The position numbers and the translations under genes are program-made. This document shows positions 1-9,600 of a DNA stretch of 64,000 nt, piece after piece. This DNA is from Stenogyne calaminthoides (taxonomy: Eukaryota > Streptophyta > Magnoliopsida > Lamiales > Lamiaceae), in assembly GCA_037126765.1 (NCBI GenBank), contig JBBCBC010000054.1, positions 366,001 through 430,000 on the forward strand. Direction: 5' to 3'. A model generated the notes under the pieces. The model did no database searches, had not been told where the DNA came from, and saw only the letters and a program-made list of their open reading frames with translations. Within the stretch, counting starts at the first letter, position 1, and every line of letters starts with the position of its first letter.

Positions 1-406
1 ACCAACTGATCGAGGTCTAATTCTTCCTTGTTGGATTCAAGAATTTATCCTCCTCAGAGTTCTATTCAACAGATCGATCATGCACTAGTGTAATCTCTTG
101 GTCAAGACAAACCAATCGAGCCTTACACCTCAACCTTTCACGATGGATTGTTCATTTCCATCTAGGTCGTGAATGGCGTACTTTTTTAGTTACAAGGACT
201 ATTAATTTAATCTTACGTGATGCGGTATCACTAAATTAACTACAGTGTAACACATACGAATTATTGAACAGTTATGCAGTAAATATATATAACATTCAAT
301 CATATTTAAAGCATCAGTGATAAACAATTTATTTCAGTAAATAAGTCTGGAAATTCAGTTTCGATTATACAAAGTAAAAAACATACTTTTCTGTATAATC
401 CCAACA
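1..406 (-). repeat. 3' LTR of F1 copy A (partial)
   Basis: This aligns by eye with the right-hand quarter of the other F1 LTRs (for example 14810-15218 and 28260-28670) and ends in the family terminus ataatcccaaca, which is TGTTGGGATTAT on the minus strand. The rest lies before the window. It is joined at 406/407 directly to RT coding sequence, without the polypurine tract seen beside the LTRs of copies B and C. Confidence 0.9.
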
Positions 407-985
407 GCTTGCGATAAGCCCATTATCCTTTTCTTGCGATCTCGAGTGATCTTTATCCCAAGGATGTGCCCGGCTTCCCCTAAGTCCTTCATATCAAACT
501 ATTTTGAAAGCCATGCCCTTACGTCTGATAACACCTTTACATCCTTCCCAATGCAGTTCCGACACGCTTTTTATACACACAACTCTCGAACTCATTTTGA
601 TCAAACCCGTAAGACTTTATAACATGATCAAAACATTGGTTCCAAACTCTGGATGCCTGTTTGAGTCCGTAGATGGACTTCATGAGCTTACAAAGTAGGT
701 GTTCTTGGCCCTTTTCAATGAAGCCTTGGGGTTGTTGCATATAGATTTTCTCATCAAGACTTCCGTTAAGGAAAGCTGTCTTGACATCCATTTGCCAGAT
801 TTCAAAATCGAAATGCGCAGCAATCGACAAGAGAATCCGGATGGACTTGAGCATTGCTACAGGTGAGAAGGTTTCCTCATAATCGATCCCTTCTTTCTGA
901 GTATAACCTTCCCGTCTGGTCCTCTCTTTCTCTTGTATACCCACTTACAACCAATAGGTTTGACCCCATTAAGTGGTTCGACTAG
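407..985 (-). pseudogene. pol: Copia reverse transcriptase remnant, copy A
   Basis: The minus-strand translation carries the copia RT blocks EIWQMDVKTAFLNGSL and KSIYGLKQAS, so this is the N-terminal and middle part of RT, which would copy element RNA into cDNA. Compared with copy B, about 40 bp are missing near 549. The lost bases include the codons for the catalytic YVDD motif, and the frame shifts. A second deletion of about 35-40 bp near 910 removes the KARLV segment. Both deletions are bounded by 3-4 bp direct repeats. Downstream of RT the connection to RNase H is lost and the sequence runs straight into the LTR. It cannot encode an active polymerase as read. Confidence 0.9.
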
Positions 986-988
986 CTC

Positions 989-1855
989 TCACACTCTATT
1001 ATGATCCATAGACCCCATTTCTGCTTTCATTGCCTTTTGCCAAGAAACCGCACCCTTATCTTGGATTGCCTTATCGTATGTCCATGGGTCTGATTCATCT
1101 TGTCCGGGAATCAAGTCCGAGGACTCTCCTATCCCCATGAATCTCTCGGGCTTTCTCACAACCCTCCCACTACAACGAGGCTCCAGTTGTGAAAGTGTGT
1201 AGTTTTGTATATCATCTTCTATAGTTGGCAATGAGGTTAGCCCCCTTAGCTCACTTAAGGTAATCTCACTTCTGGGTCTTCTTTCGTTCATATAGTCTTC
1301 CTCCAAAAATCTAAAGTGGGTGCTTATGACCACCTTTTGATCTTTGGGACCATAAAACATACACCCTTTTGTTCCCTCGGGGTATCCTATAAACAACCTT
1401 AATTCTGATCGAGGATCCAATTTCCCGGCTTCCTTGTCCAACACGTAGGCCGGACACCCCCAAATTCTTATGTGTCTCATACTAGGCTTGCGCCCGGTCC
1501 ATAATTCTTTGGGAGTTTTGAGAACCGATTTGGATGGCACCAAGTTCAGAATGTAAGCCGCTGTTTCCAAGGCATGACCCCAGAACGACTTGGGAAGATC
1601 CGCATAACTCATCATTGATCTAACCATTTCCAAAAGAGTTCTGTTTCTTCGCTCTGCAACCCCGTTTTGTTGAGGGGTTCCGGGTGCAGTCAGCTGGGAT
1701 GCAATCCCTTCATCCGACAAGTAGTTCAAAAACTCATCGCTGAGGTACTCGCCTCCACGATCGGATCGTAGAGACTTGATACGTTTTTCCATATGATTCT
1801 CTGCTTGAGCCTTAAATTCTTTGAATTTCTCAAAGGTCTCAGATTTATACTTCAT
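989..1855 (-). pseudogene. pol: Copia integrase core and C-terminus, copy A
   Basis: This open stretch of 288 codons has the integrase core motif SLRSDRGGEYLSDEF (second catalytic Asp) and the block LTAPGTPQQNGVAERRN (catalytic Glu), followed by the GKLDPRSELRLFIGYP C-terminal region typical of copia integrases. The product would insert element cDNA into the chromosome. It is separated from its own N-terminal part (1852-2352) by a single missing base at about 1855: copy B has one more C there. It ends at a TGA where copy B has TGG (Trp), so the reading into RT is also broken. Apart from these two lesions the frame is well kept. Confidence 0.9.
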
Positions 1856-2352
1856 AAGAAAATATAACCGTACCTCGAGTAGTCATCAATAAAAGTGACG
1901 AAATACTCGTAACCTCCTCTTTCCATGGTTGACATTGGACCACATACGTCTGTGTGAACGATTTCTAACATTTCTTTGGCTCTATTCCCCTTGGCTCCGA
2001 ATGCCCTCTTGGTCATTTTACCCACCAAACATGATTCGCAGGTTGGAATTGGTTCAACTTGGAGAGACTCTAGTGAACCATCTTTCACCAACCTTTGGAT
2101 CCTCTTTGTATTAATATGTCCCAATCTTAGATGCCATAGAAGTGTTTCGTTCACGTCTGATGAACGTTTTCTTTTACCGGAAACAGTTGATGTGTTATAG
2201 GATGCATTTCGTGAGTGGTGTGCACAGTTAATTGTATAGAGATTAATTGACAACGTTCCATGACAGATAAATTTATCATAAAGAGAAATGGTAAAAACTT
2301 TATCAAAAGTAACCGAATATCCATCAAGGTAAAGTTTAGAAACTGAAATCAA
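1852..2352 (-). pseudogene. pol: GAG-pre-integrase zinc domain and integrase N-terminus, copy A
   Basis: The 166-codon frame shows the HHCC-type zinc-binding segment (LLWHLRLGHIN then CESCLVGKM) and the first catalytic Asp of integrase in HTDVCGPM, followed by FVTFIDDYSRYGYIF. It continues in the -1 frame into the 989-1855 ORF. The start chosen by the open frame (MISVSKLYLDGY) is internal to the polyprotein, not a real start. Upstream, a frameshift near 2353-2393 separates it from the gag-protease ORF. Confidence 0.9.
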
Positions 2353-2393
2353 GTTCTTTCTAAAATTCAGAACGTAAAGTGCATCTCTTAGAA

Positions 2394-3425
2394 TTAAAAC
2401 TCTGTCTTCAAAAGACAGGTGACTTCTCCCACTGCTTCAGCTGCCACTCTCGTGGCATCGCCCAGTGTGATGAGGATCTCACTCCCACTAAGTTGTCGGG
2501 TCCGCTTGAACCCCTGTAAAGTGAAACATACGTGATCAGTGGATCCCGTATCCACCACCCATAAATGGGAGGCATACACCGCTAAGAAAGTTTCAACAAC
2601 TAGTGCGTGAGAATTACCTTTCTTTCCATTCCTTTTGGGATTGGAACAGGCTTTCCTCGATTGTCCTACTCCGCCGCTTTCCAAAACTTTCCTCATGCTT
2701 GATTCCATGTTCATATTTGACGTTGAGTCTACTTGGTTTAACTTTCTTCTCTTTTCATCATCCTTATCACCACTCGACTTAGGATGAAAAGAAGATTTCT
2801 GTTTTTCCAAGTTCTTTTCCTCGCGCTCCCTTTCCCTTTCAACCAAAGTGAGAGCATTTACAAGATCATGCACTGTAAAATCTAGATCTTCCAATAGATA
2901 CTCAAGATAGTGGTGATTATAGCTCTTTGGTAAGGATTGGAGAATGAAATCAATCTTGGTCTTGAAATCACATTTTTCGCCGAGGATCTCAAGCTTCTCA
3001 AATAGCACCATAACACTAAGAACGTGTTGCGCTGCAGTCGTCCCTTTTTCTATTTTTAATTCAGCAATTTCTTGCTTTACACTTTGGATTGCCATATGGG
3101 TCTGATGTGCGAACATCACTTCGAGATTCTGTAAGATGTCTGCAGCTGACTCATATTCTTGGTGAAGGCGTTTCAACGCATCTGACAGATGTGCCAGAAT
3201 TGTATCCTTCATCAATTCATTTACCAGCTCCCATTCACCATATAGCATCTCGTCCCATATTCCGGCGTCCTTAGCTGGTTTTTTGGGTTTTGGTGTATCA
3301 AATACCCATTTGGAAGGTGATGCGGCTAGGATAGGTTTTAGTTTGTATATCCAATCAAAATAGTTTTCACCAGTAAGCAAATTGACTTTAAGTATATTGA
3401 ACAGTGGATTAAAAGGTTGCGACAT
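2394..3425 (-). CDS. gag: Gag-protease ORF, copy A (343 aa)
   Basis: This is the longest credible intact frame in the window. Residues 1-15 (MSQPFNPLFNILKVN) match the gag start of copies B and E, which fixes the ATG. Residues about 16-230 are a UBN2-like copia Gag that differs strongly from the gag of B, C and E. Residues about 195-235 are very rich in Glu, Arg and Lys (likely coiled coil or nucleic-acid binding). No canonical CCHC knuckle is visible: the expected spot holds a basic stretch instead. Near residue 293 is the aspartic-protease motif WVVDTGSTDHVC (DTGS at 2541-2552), intact here but DTRS in the other F1 copies. The frame ends inside protease. Gag would form the particle and the protease would process it. 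Confidence 0.85.
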   Translation of the reverse strand: MSQPFNPLFNILKVNLLTGENYFDWIYKLKPILAASPSKWVFDTPKPKKPAKDAGIWDEMLYGEWELVNELMKDTILAHLSDALKRLHQEYESAADILQNLEVMFAHQTHMAIQSVKQEIAELKIEKGTTAAQHVLSVMVLFEKLEILGEKCDFKTKIDFILQSLPKSYNHHYLEYLLEDLDFTVHDLVNALTLVEREREREEKNLEKQKSSFHPKSSGDKDDEKRRKLNQVDSTSNMNMESSMRKVLESGGVGQSRKACSNPKRNGKKGNSHALVVETFLAVYASHLWVVDTGSTDHVCFTLQGFKRTRQLSGSEILITLGDATRVAAEAVGEVTCLLKTEF

Positions 3426-5011
3426 GCTTAACTGAAATAAATAATAATATGCATAAGCACAAGTATATCACAAGATTCGATCACATGTTTCATATTAAAA
3501 TCTCCAAAAAATATGAACATGCATCAGCCAACATCTCGAAACAGTTTAAATAAGCCACGTGGGGTGGGTCATTATTTAAACACATTCAAGCAGGTTACAA
3601 ACAAGAACAGTTACAAACCTTTAATATCCAGATTAATAGTTGGCTTCCACTTGACCAGTATAAAAATGACAGGGACTTCGGGGAAGTATATGCATATCAA
3701 TTTTATACCTAAGTAATAACCATGATTAAATACAGAATTATTATTTCGCTTTGAACGAGCCTCGTGGGGAGGGTCATCGTCGCCATTAGTAATAATCCAC
3801 AATCATCCATTAGGAATTTATTCATGTGAAAGCTATCTTTTGACCGTCCCGTGGGGGGAATTTCTCCAAAAGAATTCAAAAATAAATAAATCATGGAGGT
3901 CAATAATTAATTCAATTTTATTATCCGGAATAAAATTGTCAATTAATTGTTTAAACATACTTAGTAATTTTCGAAAGTGAGATTTTTCAAAATATTTTCT
4001 CATGCATCGCAAATTTAAACACAATTTAAATAAGCATAAATAATGCATAAACATCAAGACAAAAATTAAACATATTGGGCACATTTATCCAATTGTCATG
4101 GTTAATTTTGTCATGTCTTGATCTTGAGAAATCGTCTTCATTGCCTTCATCGTTCATCTCGAAAAGCTCCCGCTTGACCGTCTTAGAAAAACGCCTTGTC
4201 AAGCCACGTCATCGACAAGCTCGCGGGTCGGAGTGCCCGCCTAGCACTCCCCCAGCCGTGTCGAATGGCGCCCGTGCACGTGCGTTGAAGCACCCGGTGC
4301 ACGTCGCTGCGTCGCCGCGCTCATCTCGGAACCGCCCCATCGCCTTAAGCCCTCGCTTGGCAAAGCGCCTCGGGACATCACGCATCGCCAGGCCCGTGGG
4401 CCCGCGTAGATCGTCGCGTATGCGCTTGCCCGTCGCAGCGCCCGGTGGCATCGCCCGCCCAAGACGCTGCCCGGCGGCATTGCCGCCAGCGCTCGGCCCG
4501 CCCATCATCGTCGCCCGCGCCGCCTCTGGCTGTTCGCGAATCCACACGCGCCCGCGTCGCCGTCGGATCCCTCGTGCGCTTAGCCTCGGCCTCGCCTTAT
4601 GTCGTCTTGGCGCCCATAGCGTTAGCGTAGAGCTGCGTGCCTCCCTTGACATGTTTAGCGTGGCGGACGACGCCCTACGCTGGTTTGAATCCCATCTTTT
4701 TAATTCTTCGTCTCGCCTCCGTTTTCGATCCGGTTACAATTTATTTATAAAAATAAATAAACCTAGATCTAGACTAGTCTATTACATTGATCAAATCAAA
4801 CAAATACTAATCTACTTCGTGGATTTTCTCACGAGGCAAAACGAATCCGAACGAATCGAATTAAAAAACCATAATTTATATGCATGCATAAATTAAACAC
4901 ATTAAATTCCATGACAATTGGATACCTGCAAAAAAGATGTAGCAATTCTACTATTCAATTTCAAATTTAATGACAAATAATTAAATTATTTAATTTAAAA
5001 TTGAGCAAAAC
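3426..5011 (-). other. 5' leader of copy A with GC-rich island
   Basis: This is untranslated leader between PBS and gag. The gag-proximal 700 bp are AT-rich and alignable to 19101-19837, 25390-26130 and 30270-30970. About 4150-4740 is strongly GC-rich (roughly 65 percent by eye), followed by AT-rich sequence up to the PBS. Long open frames on both strands here (for example 4075-4896 plus and 4209-4652 minus) overlap each other, have Arg/Ala/Pro-biased composition and no motif. I treat them as by-products of GC richness. Confidence 0.75.
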
Positions 5012-5029
5012 CGAGGCTCGATACGAGCT
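5012..5029 (-). promoter_or_regulatory. Primer-binding site, copy A (degraded)
   Basis: Read on the minus strand directly after the LTR end, the sequence is AGCTCGTATCGAGCCTCGG. It resembles the plant tRNA-iMet primer site TGGTATCAGAGCC with the CAG triplet collapsed. The same collapse is seen in copies C and E. Confidence 0.65.
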
Positions 5030-6622
5030 TGTTGGGGAATTAATTCCAGATCTATTCGGGATGAATATTTAAATACAAATTTAATTCTTGACAATTATTA
5101 CTAGCATGAATTAACCCATATTAATTCAAATAATAGTTCAACAACAAATCATGCATATAAACAATTCACGTAAATCCTACGCATGCGGAAATACTACGAG
5201 TTTACGTGAACTTACCACTTGGAATGGCAATGGTCTTGTATATGAAAACACACCAAAAGTCCTTCCCAAAGTATTCCATAGGCCTTGCTCGACAATCCGG
5301 TGGAAGGATACTCGCGAACAATTAACAAAAGGAAAAATAAATTTTGTTGCACCACTTTTGTGGATTTACTAATTTTTTCAGCACATGGAATTGCACTTGG
5401 GAATGAAAGAATCATCCCCTATTTATAGATAGGGTGGTGGTCGAAATATTGGGGAAAAATCAATGTGGGAAAATCTTTTCTTGATCTCCAAGAAATCTTG
5501 AATATATCTCCTATATTCTTTTCTCCATAATTAAAATATTCCACAAAAATCCCACCTTATCTTGTTATGGCCAAATTTTCGAAAATCCAAGAAACAAGAT
5601 TCCAAGATTTGGATCTTCTTAATTTATGAGATATTTTTGTATTTCAATAAATAAGTATCTTTAATCTTCCATAATATCTTTATTCCATAACAAAATTAAA
5701 GAAAATTTCTCCCCTTTTATTAAATTTGAAAAAAACAAGGAAAAATAGGCAAACAAATTTATTTTATTTTTAACACCTTTTTCAATCATACTTTTTAAAG
5801 CATCTTGGGGGGGGCTTTAGAATAAACAATTTGAATTTCAATATTGAGCTACAATAATTCCCATAAATATTAATTAATCCCACTTATAATTAATAGCACT
5901 ATCCAAAAACCCATATACAGTTCATATTCCGGTTATTATTTCCCGTGTTTAACAAAAATGTAGGGATTTTGGAAGAAGGATCCATTAATTAATATCTTTT
6001 ATCCTTGGTAAAAAACGGTTCAACATTATTTGTGCTTAGTAAACTAGTTCCACTTGCAAGATTTGGTATGATAAAACTTATGAACTTGAGGCCATCGAAC
6101 GGACATAGGTTATATTCTCCGTATTAAATAAGCATGTGACCAATAATATTGCCCAAGATGCCCGATTCTCTTCCCATAATAAGTCAAAGCAAAGTTACTA
6201 ACCACACGCAATCCTATTTAAGGGATGAAGATTAAGAAATGCTTGAGGTCTAATTCTTCCTAGTTCGGGCTCAAGAATTTATCCTCCTCGTAGGTCCTCT
6301 TCAAGCTCATGCACTAGTGTAATCTCTTGGTCAAGACAAACCAATCGGCCTTTACACTACAACCTTTCACGATGGATTGTTCATTTCCATCTAGGTATGA
6401 ATGGTGTACTTTTAGTTACAAGGGAACTGTTAATTTAATCGGGATCTTGGTATCACTAAATTAACTACAATGTAACACGGATTATTTAATGAACAGTTAT
6501 CATGAAAATATAGTAACATTCAATCATATTTAAAGCATCAAATGATAAACAATTTGTTTCAAGAAATAAGTCCTTTAGGCCATCGATTATACAAAGTAAA
6601 AGCATATAGGATAATCCCAACA
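5030..6622 (-). repeat. 5' LTR of F1 copy A
   Basis: It starts tgttggggaatt and ends ataatcccaaca on the plus strand, that is TG...CA on the minus strand. It is 1593 bp, shorter than the 1.83-1.85 kb of LTRs B and C2 because of scattered deletions. A TATAAATA box lies at 5420-5427 (minus strand). The right flank at 6623 is satellite sequence. Confidence 0.92.
5420..5427 (-). promoter_or_regulatory. LTR promoter TATA box, copy A
   Basis: TATAAATA on the minus strand, conserved at the same place in other F1 LTRs (13769-13776, 20229-20236, 27220-27227, 41022-41029 on minus; 62058-62065 on plus). Transcription would start about 25-35 bp downstream, inside the LTR. Confidence 0.75.
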
Positions 6623-9600
6623 AAAATGTGGGATTTCGGAAGGGATGCAACAAGTCATGGTAGAAACGAATTTAGTTTTGTGCTTAATCACGGTGCGGTT
6701 GGCTAGCTCAAAGGACTTGAGGCCATCAGACATAGGTTATATTCATCGAAAGTGCGAGATGGGTCAAGATCACGGTGCCCGCGATAAATCAACTCATTTA
6801 AATGCTTGAGGGTATTGTGCCGAAAAGTAGCCTCGATCGAAAGTGACTAGCTCATCCGTGTGGTTGGAGCACCAAAGGGCGCCAAGCGCTAGTGGAGCGC
6901 CAACTATGAAAATGTGGGATTTTCAGAAGGGGATGCAACGGGGGATTCGCGCTAGTAGTTACGCATACGGTTTTCTGCCTAGTAAAAATGTGGGCTTGTT
7001 CGAAGTCCTTTAGGCCATCGGGTATAGGATATCCACTGAGTGTCGGATGGGCGAACAAGTCATGCGGCACCATATGACAAATCGGTGCATTCCTTTTGCA
7101 CAATGCGGCTTGAGTAAGTCTCGTCGGATGACCGGCTCATTAGTTAAGGAGGGTTAACGAACGCCGGATTCGATCACTATAAAATGTGGGGCCTTGAGGC
7201 CATCGCCAGCGCAAAGGCTATATCACCGAGCGAAGCGGATGGGCCTATCGAGTCATCATACTGGGTTAACGAGTCATGGAAATCTCCCAAGGCATTTCGC
7301 CTGCGGAAATGCTTATGGTTTTTCAGGGTCGAAAGTAGCCTCGATCGGTGACGATACCATCCGCGGTGGTCGGGTGTGGACGCTGCAGCGAGTGGAGTGT
7401 CGTGAGCACCGTCAGAGCACTAGTGGAGCATCGACTATGAAAATGTGGGATTTTCGGAAGGGATGCAACGGGAGATTCGCGCTTGTAGCAACGCATGTGG
7501 TTTTGTGCCTAGTAAGACGAGCGAGTTGGCTAGTTCGAAGGCCTTGAGACATTTAGGCATAGGATATATCCGCTAAGTGCCGGATGGGCGAACGAGTCTT
7601 GCGGCGCCCCGTGCCAAATCTCCCGGTGCATTCCACCCGCGAGATGCTCTCAGGTTTTGTGCCGAGCAGCCTCAATCGAGTGACCAACTCATCCGTGTGG
7701 CCGGGTGCGGACGATGTGTGCAGAGCGATGATGGAGCGCGAGTGGAGCGCTGGTCGAGCTTTAGTGGAGCGCCAACTATAAAAATATCGGATTATCGGTA
7801 GGGGATGCAACGGGGGATTTGGGACGGTAGCAACACATGCGGTTTCGTGCCTAGTAAGCCTAGCGGGTTATCTACTTTGAAGGCCTTGTGGCTATCCGCA
7901 TACGCTTATATTCGGCCGAAGTGCCGTATGGGCTTAACGAGTCATCGCGTCGCCCCAAAGCCAAATCCCGGTCGCATGCACGCCTGCGGAAATGCTTATG
8001 GTTTTGTGTCGAGTAGTCTCGATCGGGTGACCAGCTCATCCATGTGGCCGAGTGTGGACGGTGCAGGCGGAGCGCTGGGGGAGCACCGTCAGAGAGCCAG
8101 TGGAGCGCTAGTGGAGCGCCGACTATAAAGATGTGGGATTTTCAGAAGTAGATGAAACTGGGGATTCACACTGATAGCAACGCATGCAGTTTTGTGCCTA
8201 GTAAGTCGAGTGACTCTGTTAATTCAAAGGCCTTGAGGCATCGGGCATAGGCTATATCCGCTGTGTGTTGGATAGGCGAACGAGTCATGCCACACCCTGT
8301 GCCAAATCCTCCGGTGCATTCCGCCTGCACAATGCTTGTGGGTTTCGTACCGAGTAGCCTCGATCGGGAGACTAGTTCATCCATGTGGCCGGGTGCGGAC
8401 AATGCGGGCGGAGCGCCAGTGGAGCGCTGGTTGAGGGCTAGTGGAGCGACGGCTATAAAATGTGGGATTTTTAGAAGGGGATGCAATGGGGGATTTGCGC
8501 TGGTATTTACGCATGCATTTTCGTGCCTAGTAAGTTGAGCGGGTTGGCTAGTTCAAAGGCTTTGTGGCCATCGGGCATAGGCTATATACGCTGAGTGTCG
8601 GATGGGCAAATGACTCATGCGGCGCCCCGCGCCAAATCCCCTGGTGCATTCCGCCCGTGCAATGCTTGCGGGTTTCGTGTCGAGTAACCTCGATAGAGTG
8701 ACCAGCTCATCCGTGTGGCCGGGTGTGGACGATGCAGGTGGAGAACAAATGGAGCGCCACTAGAGCGCCGACGGAGAGCCAGTGGAACGTTAGTGGAGTG
8801 CTGATTATAAAAATGTGGGAGTTTAGGAAGGGGATGCAACAGGGGATTCACGCTGGTAGCAATGAATGTAGTTTCATGGCTAGTAAGCCGAGCGAGTTTT
8901 GAAGCCTTGAGACCATCGGGCATAGGCTATATCCACTGAGTGCCGGATGGGTGAACGAGACATGCGGCGCCTTGCGCCAAATCCCCTGGTGCATTCCGCC
9001 CGCAAAATGCTTGCGGGTTTTGTGCCAAGTAGCCTCAATAAGGGTGATTAGATCATCCGTGTGGCTGGGTGTGGACGATACGTGCGGAGCGCTGACTGAG
9101 CGCAAGTGAAGTGCTGGTCGAGCGCTAGTGGAGCGCCAACTATAAAAATGTTGGATTTTCGGAAGGGGATGCAACAGGGGATTCGTGCTGGTAGCAACGC
9201 ATGTGGTTTCGTGCCTAGTAAGCCAAGCGGGTTGGCTAGTTTGAAGGCCTTGTGGCCATCTGGCATAGGCTATATTCGCTGAGTGCGGTATGGGCGAACG
9301 AGTCATGCGGCGCCCAACGCCAAATCCCCCGGTGCATTCCGCCCGCGAAATGCTTGCGGGTTTTGTGCGGAGTTGCCTCGATCGGGTGACCAGCTCATCC
9401 CTATGGCCGGGTGTGGACGATGCAGGCGGAGCGCCGGTGGAGTGCCAGTGGAGCGCCGACTATAAAGATGTGGGATTTTTGGAAGGGGATGCAGTGGGGG
9501 ATTCGCGTTGGTAGCAACGCATGTTGTTTCGTTCCAAGAAACCCGAGCGTGTTGGCTAATTCAAAGGCCTTGAGGCCATCGGGCATAGGTTATATCCACT

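Larger units (their letters stand above)
1..6622 (-). mobile_element. F1 copy A: Ty1/copia LTR retrotransposon, left end outside window
   Basis: In minus-strand order there is a 5' LTR (5030-6622), a PBS-like site, a long leader with a GC-rich island, a gag-protease ORF, integrase, a damaged reverse transcriptase, and the start of a 3' LTR (1-406). The order protease-integrase-RT is the Ty1/copia order. The RT style resembles Angela/Tork-type plant elements, but that lineage call is from memory and tentative. RNase H and the polypurine tract are missing: coding sequence that lies about 930 bp from the LTR in copy B directly abuts the LTR here. The element sits in the satellite array at its right end (flank begins at 6623). 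The left flank, and so the target-site duplication, is outside the window. Confidence 0.93.

Noticed and set aside
4075..4896. 273-aa plus-strand and 147-aa minus-strand ORFs in the copy A leader
   Set aside because: They overlap on opposite strands in a GC-rich, non-coding leader, with biased composition and no motif. The corresponding regions of C and E do not keep them.
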